Assembly: GCA_964514105.1 (NCBI GenBank)
Contig: CAZEPJ010000015.1
Coordinates: 7,999-71,998, forward strand
DNA length: 64,000 nt
From: CAZEPJ01 sp964514105
Lineage (GTDB): Bacteria; Desulfobacterota; Desulfocorpusculales; Desulfocorpusculum
Direction: 5' to 3'
This document shows, piece after piece, positions 51,410 through 59,857 of the stretch (position 1 is the stretch's first letter; each line of letters begins with the position of its first letter). Below the pieces are notes generated by a model. That model had not been told where the DNA came from and made no database searches. It saw nothing but the letters and a program-made list of their open reading frames with translations. A program made the translations under genes and the position numbers.

Positions 51410-52345
51410 CTAGGAGGGGGCGGGGATGCTCAACTCCCAGCTTTGCTGGGCCTCACCCCCCAGGCCGTCCGTGACCCGGATGTCCACGGTCACGGAGTCC
51501 TCGGGAGGAGCGCCCAAAGACCATTCCAGGACCCCGGAGGAGGGATCGATCCGCATGCCCGGCGGGGGATTGCCCTCCAAGCGGAAGGACAGTCGATCCC
51601 CGTCCGGGTCCTCCGCTCGCACCGCGTACCGGTATCGCCCCGGCGCCGCCAGGCGCTCCGGGGGCTGGGAGAGGATCCGAGGAGGACGGTTCTCCAGCAC
51701 GAGTTCTTCGGATTCGGCCAGCGGGCCCTGTTCGCCCCCGCGCTCCGGCAGGACCTGCACCGCGATGCGATCCCCCCGCCGCAGCCGCTCGGTGGACAGG
51801 AAATGGGTGGACTCCCCCGCCACCTCCTGGCCATTGACCATCCAGGTGAATCCGAAGTTCTCGGGCGTGGCCTCCCGGTCCCGGGAGAACACCTTTGCCC
51901 GGATCCGATCTCCCGGGAACGCCGGCCGCGGGTCCAGTTCCACCCCGACGACCTGCGGCGCCGTCTCCCGCACCTGCACCGGGGCCGAGGACACCTCTCC
52001 GGTGGAGGCCTTGCCATCGCCCGCCGTCACCCACACCACCACCCGGTCCCCGGGCCTCAGATGGGAGGCCTCCAACATGGAGCGTTCCTCTCCGGGGACC
52101 GACTGGCCGTTGACCTCCCAGCGGAACGTCAGCGACACGCGGTCACCGTCCGGATCGCTGGCCGTGACGAGGGCCGTCAGGTTCTGACCCCGCACCGGGA
52201 GGTTCGGCTGGATGGAGACCACCGAGACGATGGGCGGACGATTCGGCCTTTGGCCCTTGCGCGGCTCCTTGGAATCGCCGCAGGCCAGGAAAAACACCGC
52301 CGGGAGCGCGATCCACACCGCGGTTGCCGAGCACTTCGCTGCCAT
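51410..52345 (-). CDS. Lipoprotein with Ig-like/cadherin-like repeats
   Basis: 311 residues. Signal peptide with lipobox VFFLACG, so probably lipid-anchored outside the cytoplasm. Two repeats of a PKD/Ig-like module begin NRPPIVSVVSIQPNLPVRGQ and PQVVGVELDPRPAFPGDRIR, each followed by W-x-V-N-G-Q (FRWEVNGQSVPG, FTWMVNGQEVAG). The last third has a putative-Ig (He_PIG-like) motif, LSFRLEGNPPPGMRIDPSSG. Such proteins bind or scaffold, function here unknown. Lies 21 bases downstream of the repetitive beta protein gene. Confidence 0.72.
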   Translation of the reverse strand: MAAKCSATAVWIALPAVFFLACGDSKEPRKGQRPNRPPIVSVVSIQPNLPVRGQNLTALVTASDPDGDRVSLTFRWEVNGQSVPGEERSMLEASHLRPGDRVVVWVTAGDGKASTGEVSSAPVQVRETAPQVVGVELDPRPAFPGDRIRAKVFSRDREATPENFGFTWMVNGQEVAGESTHFLSTERLRRGDRIAVQVLPERGGEQGPLAESEELVLENRPPRILSQPPERLAAPGRYRYAVRAEDPDGDRLSFRLEGNPPPGMRIDPSSGVLEWSLGAPPEDSVTVDIRVTDGLGGEAQQSWELSIPAPS

Positions 52346-52366
52346 GGACCCCTCCCCCCCGAAGCC

Positions 52367-53368
52367 TCAGCCCAGGATGATCTCCTTGATATCGTCCGGC
52401 TCCTCGGCGAAGATGTATCCACTGTCCTTCAGGGTCACATACTTGACCCCGATGGCCCCGCCGATGGACTTGGCCACCCGCTGCAGCAGGGGCGTGCTCT
52501 TCTTGTGAAGATAGACGAACCCCCCCTGGGTGTCGGACACATGGATCTCGCCGTGCACACGCCCCCAGACCAGGACCTTGGCCAGCTCCATTCCCCGCCC
52601 GATGTGGCCGTATACGTCCCCTCCCACCAGCAGCACCGTGTTCTTGGTGAGCTTGCTCGCCACGTCGGTGAGCTTGCCGCTCTTCAGGTGCTTGCTCCCC
52701 AGGCTCCCGCAGACCTTGATGAAGCACTCCGCCTGGCTCTCACCAATCCCCCAGTGGACATCCCCTCCCACGAGGATCTTGCATCCGACGTTCTCGCGGT
52801 TTATCCGCCCCACACTGCCGTCCACCTCGATCCGGCAGTTGTGCGTGTTGCCGGCCAGCCCCCCGGCCACCTCGCCTTCGATCTTGAGGGTCCCCTCTCC
52901 CATGGCCATGCCCACCCGGTCCCGGGCCTTGCCCCTGACCTCGATATTGGCCTGGGGGGACCGATACCCCAGATGATCGCCCACGTTCCCCTCGACGATG
53001 ATCTTGGCCTCCCGGTTGGAGGCGTTCATACCGAGCCCCACAAACCCCGGGGCGTAGTCCTCCCCCGTGTTCCTGAGGCGCAGGACGCCCCGGGTGAGAT
53101 AACAGCCCGCGTAGTCCACGCACGGAAGATCCACGGGTCCTGAGGCCATCTCCGCGGCCATGGTGCACAGGTAGCCCAGGATGATCTTCTCCTTTTCCCG
53201 CACGGGGGCGGCCCCCTCAATGGCGCTCCTGAGGTTCTCCCCGTCCTTCAACTGTTTGATCTTCGCCAAGACGTCCCGCCACCCCGGGTCCTCTATGAAG
53301 GCCGCGTCCTCCAACTGGAGGTACGGCTGCAGCGGGCCGATGGCCACGAGCTTGCCGAACAATCCCAT
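52367..53368 (-). CDS. Repetitive GXGXG/beta-helix-like protein
   Basis: 333 residues from ATG 53368 with AGGAGGGG upstream. A roughly 95-residue helical N-terminal part is followed by short repeats of about 20 residues rich in V-x-G and G-x-V (IIVEGNVGDHLGYRS, IEVRGKARDRVGMAM, LKIEGEVAGGLAGN, IEVDGSVGRI, ILVGGDVHWGIGES, VLVWGRVHGEIHV). This resembles the right-handed beta-helix of glutamate-synthase C-terminal (GXGXG) domains and of formylmethanofuran dehydrogenase subunit C. No catalytic residue is evident. A scaffold or polymer-forming role like bactofilin is a guess. Confidence 0.6.
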   Translation of the reverse strand: MGLFGKLVAIGPLQPYLQLEDAAFIEDPGWRDVLAKIKQLKDGENLRSAIEGAAPVREKEKIILGYLCTMAAEMASGPVDLPCVDYAGCYLTRGVLRLRNTGEDYAPGFVGLGMNASNREAKIIVEGNVGDHLGYRSPQANIEVRGKARDRVGMAMGEGTLKIEGEVAGGLAGNTHNCRIEVDGSVGRINRENVGCKILVGGDVHWGIGESQAECFIKVCGSLGSKHLKSGKLTDVASKLTKNTVLLVGGDVYGHIGRGMELAKVLVWGRVHGEIHVSDTQGGFVYLHKKSTPLLQRVAKSIGGAIGVKYVTLKDSGYIFAEEPDDIKEIILG

Positions 53369-53396
53369 GGATCCCCTCCTCCGTGCGAAATGGCGG

Positions 53397-53445
53397 GGCA
53401 TCCCCCCCCGGTGGGGTCACCACCTGGGGGAACAGCGGCGATGCC
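53397..53445 (-). ncRNA. Structured leader element of the repetitive beta protein gene
   Basis: Three nested stems on the minus strand: GGCATC/GATGCC (53440-53445 with 53397-53402), CCCCC/GGGGG and GGTGG/CCACC (53410-53424 loop region). It lies between the promoter at 53470-53498 and ATG 53368, ending about 29 bases before the start codon. It matches no riboswitch I know. A cis-regulatory role is inferred from position and folding only. Confidence 0.4.
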
Positions 53446-53469
53446 TCCCGGCAATTCGACCGCAAGGAG

Positions 53470-53498
53470 GACATATCACAAAGGAAATGGGAAATCAA
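53470..53498 (-). promoter_or_regulatory. Promoter of the repetitive beta protein gene
   Basis: Minus strand: -35 TTGATT (53493-53498), 17-base spacer, -10 TATGTC (53470-53475), in an AT-rich patch. Start near 53463, giving a leader of about 95 bases. Confidence 0.55.
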
Positions 53499-53634
53499 TC
53501 CCGGCCCTTGCCCCCCTAGGCCGTCTCTCATGGAACGCCCGTCGGGACCCGGGCGAGCCGGAGGGATTCCTCAGCCGGACCCGGCTTGGGATGCCCGGGG
53601 CCCCAAGGGGAAGGTCGGGGGGCCCCGTCAACCT

Positions 53635-55242
53635 TCAGGAGGCGTGCGCGGCATGACGGGCGCCCGCCTCGTCGGCGAGCACGCCCTCGAATGCGAGGAC
53701 CACGTCCCGGTCGAACTGGCTTCCGGCGCAACGCTTCAGCTCTCGGATGGCGTCCAGTGCCGGGCGCCCTTTGCGATATACCCGGTCGGAGGTAATGGCG
53801 TCGAAGGCGTCGGCCACGGCCAGGATCCTGGCGGGCAGAGGGATCTCCTCCCGGCTCAGCCCGTCGGGATAACCCTTGCCGTCCCACCGCTCATGGTGAT
53901 GACGGATCACGGAGCGCTCCATGGGCAGGAGCCCCAGGGGCTGGACGATGCGCTCCCCGATGACGGGATGGGTTCGAATGACGGCCGTCTCCTCGGGCGT
54001 CAAGAGGGCGGGCTTCATCAGGATGGAGTCTCGGATGCCGATCTTGCCGATGTCGTGCAGGTATCCTGCAAACTTGATGAGCTCGATTTCGTCCTGTCGG
54101 ATGCCCATTCGGTGGGCGATCTCCACGGCCCAATGGGTGACCCGCTGGGAATGGTCCCGGGTGTGGGGATCCCGGGCCTCGATGGTGGAGACCAAGGACA
54201 GGAGGGTATCGGTCAGGGTGGTGTAGATGCTCTCGTACAGGGCCTGGTTCTCGATGGCCAGGGCCGCCTTCTGGGCCAGGGCGCTCAGGAGGGTCAGGTC
54301 CTCCTCCAGAAACTCCCCTTCCGCCGCCTTGTCCGCCACGTTGAGAACGCCGAAGACCTCTCCGCGAATGAGGACGGGCACGGAGATCAGCGACGTGGTG
54401 CGGTACCGACCGAACTCCGCGCAGTCCGCCCATCCGCTCTCCCGGATGTCCCTGATGAACAACGGCCTGCCTTGAACAGCCACCCTGCCCGCAATCCCCT
54501 GGCCCAGGGGCAGGCGCGTCTCCCGCTGCACTTCGGGGGGCATGCCTCGGGCGGCCTTGATGACCAGGTCCTCGGTCTCGTCATCCACGAGCATCAGCGA
54601 CGCCCGTTTGGCCTCGGTGGCGTCCGCGGCCATCTGCACAATTCGCTGGAACAGGTCGTCGGCTTCCGATGGAGCCGACTGGAAGGACTCGCTGATGGCG
54701 TAAAGCGCCGAGAGCTCCTTGACCTTCCGCCTGAGATCTCGATTGAGCCGCTCGATTTCCCGCTTCTGCCTCAGTTCGCTGCTCAGAATCGAGTTCTCCA
54801 GCAGGAGCCTCCGATCCTTGAGCGCCCGCTGAAGCAGCAGTTCGATCTGCTCCAGGCGGAAGGGCTTCATGATGAAATCCGAGGCCCCATGCTTCATGGC
54901 CTCGATGGCGATCTCGATGGTGGGGAAACCGGTCAACAGGACCACGGGCACCGTGGGCCAGGACTCCCTCAGGGACCGCAGGAGGGACAGGCCGTTCATG
55001 CCGGGCATGTGGATGTCCGTCATGACCACGTCCACCCGGCTCTGGCCCATGACGCGCAAGGCCTCCTCGCCGCTGCCCGCCTCGAGTACCCGAGAAACGC
55101 CCAGATGGCGCACCAGATCCCTGAGGGTCTTTCTCGTCAACAGGTCGTCGTCCGTCAACAGGACGGTGAGGTCGCCGAGGCCCCCAAGGCTCTGTGCCGG
55201 GGCGAGATCCCCCCGTGGCGGCGGATGGCATCCCTGGCTCAA
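53635..55242 (-). CDS. Response regulator with REC, GAF and HD-GYP domains
   Basis: 535 residues if TTG 55242 is the start; this TTG overlaps the stop of the upstream small gene (TTGA), with GGGGAGGG just before it. REC domain (about 30-145) has TVLLTDDDLLTRKTLRDLV, phosphoacceptor Asp in DVVMTDIHMPGMNGL and Lys in FIMKPFRLEQ. A GAF domain follows a linker helix (about 190-330, RASLMLVDDETEDLVIKAAR). HD-GYP hydrolase: GYLHDIGKIGI, THPVIGERI, HHHERWDGKGYPDGL, IPLPARILAVADAFDAITSD. Predicted c-di-GMP phosphodiesterase controlled by phosphorylation. Transcription probably from the sigma-54-type promoter at 55496-55512. Confidence 0.92.
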   Translation of the reverse strand: MSQGCHPPPRGDLAPAQSLGGLGDLTVLLTDDDLLTRKTLRDLVRHLGVSRVLEAGSGEEALRVMGQSRVDVVMTDIHMPGMNGLSLLRSLRESWPTVPVVLLTGFPTIEIAIEAMKHGASDFIMKPFRLEQIELLLQRALKDRRLLLENSILSSELRQKREIERLNRDLRRKVKELSALYAISESFQSAPSEADDLFQRIVQMAADATEAKRASLMLVDDETEDLVIKAARGMPPEVQRETRLPLGQGIAGRVAVQGRPLFIRDIRESGWADCAEFGRYRTTSLISVPVLIRGEVFGVLNVADKAAEGEFLEEDLTLLSALAQKAALAIENQALYESIYTTLTDTLLSLVSTIEARDPHTRDHSQRVTHWAVEIAHRMGIRQDEIELIKFAGYLHDIGKIGIRDSILMKPALLTPEETAVIRTHPVIGERIVQPLGLLPMERSVIRHHHERWDGKGYPDGLSREEIPLPARILAVADAFDAITSDRVYRKGRPALDAIRELKRCAGSQFDRDVVLAFEGVLADEAGARHAAHAS

Positions 55243-55457
55243 GGCCCTCCCCTTCCGTCCTGGAACGTCCGGCGGATGAGTCGGCGCCGGATCTGCCAGG
55301 CCACCTGCCGCTCGATCTCCTGGCGCGTGCCGCGGGCCATGCGCCCCATCCCCTCGCTCCCACCCTTTTCCCTGGCGGGCTCCTCCAGCCGGCCCGTCCG
55401 GAGGCGCCGGTGATAGTTGCGCAGCACGTTCTGAATGTGATACGTGGTCACAGCCAC
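55239..55457 (-). CDS. Small basic protein, DVU0524/FlgM-associated-like
   Basis: 72 residues from GTG 55457 with AGAGGGGG 5 bases upstream. MAVTTYHIQNVLRNYHRRLR is the recognisable N-terminus; TTYxIxxVLRxYxRxL is shared by a small deltaproteobacterial family that is often next to flgM or flagellar genes. The rest is Arg/Glu-rich helix (RQEIERQVAWQIRRRLIRRT). A longer reading from ATG 55565 would run through the promoter. It is followed at once by the HD-GYP regulator, suggesting a common motility or c-di-GMP role. Confidence 0.62.
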   Translation of the reverse strand: MAVTTYHIQNVLRNYHRRLRTGRLEEPAREKGGSEGMGRMARGTRQEIERQVAWQIRRRLIRRTFQDGRGGP

Positions 55458-55495
55458 CGCGACCCCCTCTTGCACCTGCCGGAGACGCTTTGATA

Positions 55496-55512
55496 TAGCA
55501 AAGGCCGTACCG
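55496..55512 (-). promoter_or_regulatory. Sigma-54-type promoter upstream of the HD-GYP operon
   Basis: Minus strand: CGGTACG then four bases then TTTGCTA. The invariant GG (55511-55510) and GC (55499-55498) are separated by exactly 10 bases, and TTTGCTA matches the -12 element fully. The -24 element TGGCACG has two changes. Start is expected near 55486, 29 bases before the GTG of the small gene, and there is no competing sigma-70 pair there. Confidence 0.6.
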
Positions 55513-55653
55513 GCGCCGGGGTCCGATCCAACGGCGCCGGGACCGCACGGATTCTCGCATTTCATGGAGGTGTGGGGAGGCGGGGAATTGGAAGCGCCCA
55601 CAGGATCGTCAACGGGTTGACGGATTGCCGTCCCCCCCGTCAACGGGGCCGCG

Positions 55654-57075
55654 TCACGCCCCCTGGCCGAACTCCGATTCCAGGAGCCCCAGCTTGCGCA
55701 TCTTCTCCACGAGGGTGGTTCGATGGATCCCCAGCAGCTGGCACGCCCGGCTGCGAACCCCCCGGGTCCTCTCCAGGGCCTGGACGATGAGGGAGCGCTC
55801 CATCTCTCGGAGCCAGGCCGGCAGGTCGATGCCCACCTCCGGGAGGCTGTGGCGGGGCATGGCCACGTGGGACAGGTCTCCCGCATAGGGCTCGGGCAGG
55901 TCGCGCGGCTCGACGATCCCCTCCCCCTTGAGCACGACCACCCGCTCCACCAAGTGCTCCAGTTCCCGCACGTTTCCGGGCCAGGGATATCGCGCCAGGA
56001 TGGCCAGGGACTCGGGCGCGAAGCCCTCCACGCCCTTTCCCTTGCTCCGGTTGTAGGTCTCCAGGAAGTGGGCCACGAGGATGGGGATATCCGAGGCCCT
56101 CTTTCGCAGGGGCGGGACTGCGATGGGGATTACGTTCAGCCGATAGAACAGGTCCTCGCGGAAGCGGCCCTGCCGGATGGCCTCCTCCAGGTTTCGATGG
56201 GTGGCCGCTATGACGCGGATGTCCACCCGAACCGGGCGGGTGCTCCCCAACCGCTCGATCTCCTGCTCCTGAAGCACGCGAAGGAGCTTGGCCTGCAAGG
56301 CGAGGGTCATATCCCCGATCTCGTCCAAAAACACCGTGCCCCCGTTGGCGGCCTCGAACTTGCCCATGCGGGACTTGACGGCCCCTGTGAAGGCCCCCTG
56401 TTCGTGCCCGTACAGCTCGCTTTCCAGGAGCTCATGGGGGATGGCGCTGCAGTTGACAACCACGAGGGGGTTGTCCCGCCTTCGGCTGTTGAAGTGCAGG
56501 GCACGGGCGATGAGCTCCTTGCCGGTGCCGCTCTCGCCGAAGATCAGGACCGTGCTGTCCGTGTCCGCCACCTTCTCCACCATGCGGAAGACGTCCTGCA
56601 TGGCTTCGCTGTGGCCCACCAGGTTGTCGAACCGGTATTTCTCCCGGAGCTGCTGCCGGAGCTGGACATTCTCCCGGCGGAGACGCCGGAAGTCCATGGC
56701 CTTCTCCACCACGACCCGGATCTCGTCCAGGTGGAGCGGCTTGGTGATGTAGTCGAAGGCACCCAGGCGCATGGCCTGCACCGCCGAGTCGATGGAGCCG
56801 TGCCCGGTAAGCACCACGGGGAGAGGGGAGGCCGGCAACCGGGCGCACTTCTCCAGCAGATCCAGGCCCCCGACCCTGGGCATCCTCAGATCGGTCAGGA
56901 GAAGGTCGAACTCCCCCTTCTCCATACACGCGAGGGCCTCTCCCCCGTCCGCGGCGGCCGTTACCTCCAAGCCCAACCCGGCCAGGAATTCCGCCAGCAG
57001 GCCCCGAACGTTGGGGTCGTCATCCACCACCAGCACCCGACGCCCGTGAAGGCCCCCTGAGATTCGCTCTGCCAT
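55654..57075 (-). CDS. Sigma-54-dependent response regulator, NtrC family
   Basis: 473 residues. REC domain (residues about 14-125: VLVVDDDPNVRGLLAEFLAG, Asp in DLLLTDLRMPRVGGLDLLEK, Lys in YITKPLHLDE). AAA+ domain: ILIFGESGTGKELIARALHF (Walker A), GAFTGAVKSR (sigma-54 contact), GGTVFLDEIGDMTLALQAKL (Walker B). C-terminal Fis-type helix-turn-helix: ALERTRGVRSRACQLLGIHR with TTLVEKMRKLG. Activates sigma-54 promoters when phosphorylated. Four bases after metG; the adjacent sigma-54-type promoter at 55.5 kb is a candidate target. Confidence 0.95.
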   Translation of the reverse strand: MAERISGGLHGRRVLVVDDDPNVRGLLAEFLAGLGLEVTAAADGGEALACMEKGEFDLLLTDLRMPRVGGLDLLEKCARLPASPLPVVLTGHGSIDSAVQAMRLGAFDYITKPLHLDEIRVVVEKAMDFRRLRRENVQLRQQLREKYRFDNLVGHSEAMQDVFRMVEKVADTDSTVLIFGESGTGKELIARALHFNSRRRDNPLVVVNCSAIPHELLESELYGHEQGAFTGAVKSRMGKFEAANGGTVFLDEIGDMTLALQAKLLRVLQEQEIERLGSTRPVRVDIRVIAATHRNLEEAIRQGRFREDLFYRLNVIPIAVPPLRKRASDIPILVAHFLETYNRSKGKGVEGFAPESLAILARYPWPGNVRELEHLVERVVVLKGEGIVEPRDLPEPYAGDLSHVAMPRHSLPEVGIDLPAWLREMERSLIVQALERTRGVRSRACQLLGIHRTTLVEKMRKLGLLESEFGQGA

Positions 57076-57079
57076 GGGA

Positions 57080-59011
57080 TCAGCGCACCTTGGCGCCCAC
57101 GGCCGCCGGTCCGTCCACCGTGAGCAGTCGGACCTGTTCGCCGTCCACTGCGGCCAGCACCATCCCCTGGGAGAGCTGACCGAATATCTTGGCCGGCTTC
57201 AGGTTGGCCACAACCACCACCGTCTTTCCCACCAACTCCCGCGGATCGTAATGCTTGGCGATGCCGGCGATCAGCTGGCGCTCCCCGTCGCCCGCGTCCA
57301 CGCGGAGCCGCAAGAGCCGGTCCGACCCCTTGAGGGCCTCGGCCTCCACCACCCGGCCCACCCGCAGGTCCACCTTCTGAAACGCCTCCATCGGGATCTC
57401 CTCCACGCCCACCTTGACCTCCTCCCTGGACTTGGGTTCACCCGGAGGGCGCCCCGGCCCCGCCAACCCCACCTGCGCCGGGTCGACCCTGGGAAACAGC
57501 GCCTTGGCCGTCCCGAGAGCGCTCCCCGGGACCATGCCCCCCCAACGGCCCATGGTGGCCAGATCGCCCCTCTGCCCCGGGGGGCGACTCCCGAGCTGCC
57601 GGGAGATCTCCTGGGCGGTCCCGGGCATGAAGGGCCACAGCAGCACGGCCACCAATCGATTCACCTCCAGAAGATGATACAGGACCGTCTCCAGGCGCGG
57701 CCGCCGGGCGGGGTCCTTGGCCAGGCGAAAGGGCTCGGTGCGGTCGATGTATCGGTTGGCCAGGCCGATGAGTTCCCACACCGCCGCCAGGGCCCGGTGG
57801 GCCCCCAGATCCTCCATCTCCCGGGTGTACTGGGCCACCACTTCCGAACCCTTGCCAGCCAGGCGCGCGTCCGCTTCCTGCGATTCATGGGCCGGGGGAA
57901 CCCGGCCCTCCGCGTATCGCCACGCCATGGTGAGGCTGCGCTGCAGGAGATTTCCCAGATCATTGGCCAAATCCGCATTGAGCCTCTGGACCAGGCCCAC
58001 CTCGCCGAAGGTCGCGTCGAGCCCGAATGCCATCTCCCGCAGGAGGAAGTAGCGAAAGGCGTCCAGGCCGTACTTGGCCACGAGGTCCAGGGGCCGGACG
58101 ACGTTTCCCAGGCTCTTGGACATCTTGGAGGACTCCACATTCCAGTAGCCGTGCACGTTGAGATGTCTGTACGGCGCCATCCCTGCCGCCCGCAGCATGG
58201 TGGGCCAGTAGATCCCGTGGGGCTTGAGGATGTCCTTGGCGATCAGGTGCTGGGCGTGGGGCCAGAACCGCCGGTAGCCCTCCCCGTCGGGATAGCCCAC
58301 CGCCGTCACGTAGTTGATGAGGGCATCGAACCAGACGTAGGTGACGTAGTTGTCGTCAAAGGGCAGGGGGATCCCCCAGCTCAGCCGAGATCGTGGCCGG
58401 GAGATGCACAGGTCCTCCAGCGGATCGCGCAGCATGCCCAGGGCCTCGTTGCGATACCTCTCGGGGCGTATGAAATCCGGGTTCTCCTCGATGTGGCGGA
58501 TGAGCCAGGACTGGTAGCGCCCCATCCGGAAGAAGTAGTTCTCCTCGGCCCTGAGCTCCGGGCGGCTCCCATGCTGGGGACAGAGCCCGTCCTCCAGTTC
58601 CCGCTCCGTGTAGAACCGCTCGCAGCCCGTGCAGTAGAGCCCTTCATATCGGCCGAAATAGATGTCGCCCGCCTCGTGGACCTTGGCCAGGATCTCCTGG
58701 ACCACGCGGACGTGCTCGGGCTCGGTGGTCCGGATGAACCGGTCGGGATGGCAGTCGAGCCGCGGCCAAAGATCGCGGAAGGTCGAGCTGACCTCATCCG
58801 CGTAGGCCTTGGGAGGCATCCCCCTCTTCTCGGCGGCCTGGAGCACCTTGTCCCCGTGCTCGTCGGTTCCCGTCACGAAGAAGCTCTCGCAGCCCGCCAG
58901 GTGGTGAAACCGCCTCAGCACGTCGGCCACGATGGTGGTGTACGCGTGTCCCAGGTGCGGCTCCGCGTTCACGTAGTAGATGGGCGTCGTGATGTAGTAC
59001 AGCTTTTCCAT
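57080..59011 (-). CDS. metG: Methionyl-tRNA synthetase with C-terminal tRNA-binding domain
   Basis: 643 residues. Class Ia motifs: YYVNAEPHLGHAYTTIVADV (HIGH region) and VESSKMSKSLGNVVRPLDLV (KMSKS). A zinc knuckle is present as YCTGCERFYTERELEDGLCP with QHG. After about residue 530 a Trbp111-type OB-fold appears (FQKVDLRVGRVVEAEALKG, LIAGIAKHYDPRELVGKTVV, SQGMVLAA). Six bases after ricT. Confidence 0.97.
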   Translation of the reverse strand: MEKLYYITTPIYYVNAEPHLGHAYTTIVADVLRRFHHLAGCESFFVTGTDEHGDKVLQAAEKRGMPPKAYADEVSSTFRDLWPRLDCHPDRFIRTTEPEHVRVVQEILAKVHEAGDIYFGRYEGLYCTGCERFYTERELEDGLCPQHGSRPELRAEENYFFRMGRYQSWLIRHIEENPDFIRPERYRNEALGMLRDPLEDLCISRPRSRLSWGIPLPFDDNYVTYVWFDALINYVTAVGYPDGEGYRRFWPHAQHLIAKDILKPHGIYWPTMLRAAGMAPYRHLNVHGYWNVESSKMSKSLGNVVRPLDLVAKYGLDAFRYFLLREMAFGLDATFGEVGLVQRLNADLANDLGNLLQRSLTMAWRYAEGRVPPAHESQEADARLAGKGSEVVAQYTREMEDLGAHRALAAVWELIGLANRYIDRTEPFRLAKDPARRPRLETVLYHLLEVNRLVAVLLWPFMPGTAQEISRQLGSRPPGQRGDLATMGRWGGMVPGSALGTAKALFPRVDPAQVGLAGPGRPPGEPKSREEVKVGVEEIPMEAFQKVDLRVGRVVEAEALKGSDRLLRLRVDAGDGERQLIAGIAKHYDPRELVGKTVVVVANLKPAKIFGQLSQGMVLAAVDGEQVRLLTVDGPAAVGAKVR

Positions 59012-59017
59012 AGGCCC

Positions 59018-59857
59018 TCAACCCCTCTTGGGCGACCCCGCCGGCGCATCGGGCTTCCCCGGCAGAACCTCCCGCACGTCGGCCAGGTCCACCTCCGTTT
59101 CCTGTCCGTCCCCGATCTCCAGAACCACCTTGTCCGCCAGGACATTGAGGCGCTTCACCCGGCCCACCCCCCGGGTCGTGCTCACCCATTTGCGACATGC
59201 CGGGAAGCGCTTCTTGAGGTCCATGTACATGGCGTGCTCGTACGCCAGGCAGCACATCAGTCGTCCGCACAACCCCGAGATCTTGAGGGGATTGAGCGAG
59301 AGATTCTGATCCTTTGCCATGCGCACCGAGACGGGCTCGAAGTTGTTCAGAAACGTGGCGCAGCACAGCTCCCGGCCGCAGTTGCCCAAGCCGCCCAGCA
59401 TCTTGGCCTCGTTTCGCACGCCGATCTGGCGCATCTCCACCTTGCAGTGAAACCGCCGTGCCAGTTCCTTGACCAGCTTCCTGAAGTCCACCCGGTTCTC
59501 GGCCGTGAAGAAGAACATCAGCTTGCCCCCGTCCTGGACCGATTCCACCTCGACGAGCTTCATGGGAAGCTGGTTCTGGGCGATCAGCTCCAGGCAGGCC
59601 TCGCGCGCCCTCCTCTCCTGGTCCCGCCGGGCCTGGGCGCTCTCCAGGTCCGCCTTGGTGGCGCGGCGGACAACCCGCTTCAGATCCCCGGGCACATCCT
59701 GGTGATCGGCGTCCCACGCCTCCACCGCCACACAGCTGACGGCCAGCCCGCGATCCGTCTCCACCATGACCCATTCGTTGACCCGCAGATCCATCTCGTC
59801 GCACCGAAAGACATAGATCTTGCCCCGTTCCCTGAACTTGACGCCGGTGACCTTCAT
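59018..59857 (-). CDS. ricT: RicT/PSP1-family iron-sulfur protein
   Basis: 279 residues from ATG 59857, overlapping holB by 4 bases. PSP1 C-terminal region with paired cysteines: GNCGRELCCATFLNNFEPVS and LKISGLCGRLMCCLAYEHAM. In Bacillus, YaaT (RicT) binds YlbF/YmcA and iron-sulfur clusters to guide RNase Y; in other bacteria the gene lies in the same tmk-holB-ricT-metG order but its job is unknown. No ylbF or ymcA homologue is seen here. Confidence 0.92.
   Translation of the reverse strand: MKVTGVKFRERGKIYVFRCDEMDLRVNEWVMVETDRGLAVSCVAVEAWDADHQDVPGDLKRVVRRATKADLESAQARRDQERRAREACLELIAQNQLPMKLVEVESVQDGGKLMFFFTAENRVDFRKLVKELARRFHCKVEMRQIGVRNEAKMLGGLGNCGRELCCATFLNNFEPVSVRMAKDQNLSLNPLKISGLCGRLMCCLAYEHAMYMDLKKRFPACRKWVSTTRGVGRVKRLNVLADKVVLEIGDGQETEVDLADVREVLPGKPDAPAGSPKRG

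Noticed and set aside
51352..51425. CRISPR-like or tandem repeat
   Set aside because: Only homopolymer-like G/C runs were found; no spaced direct repeats or cas genes occur in the window.
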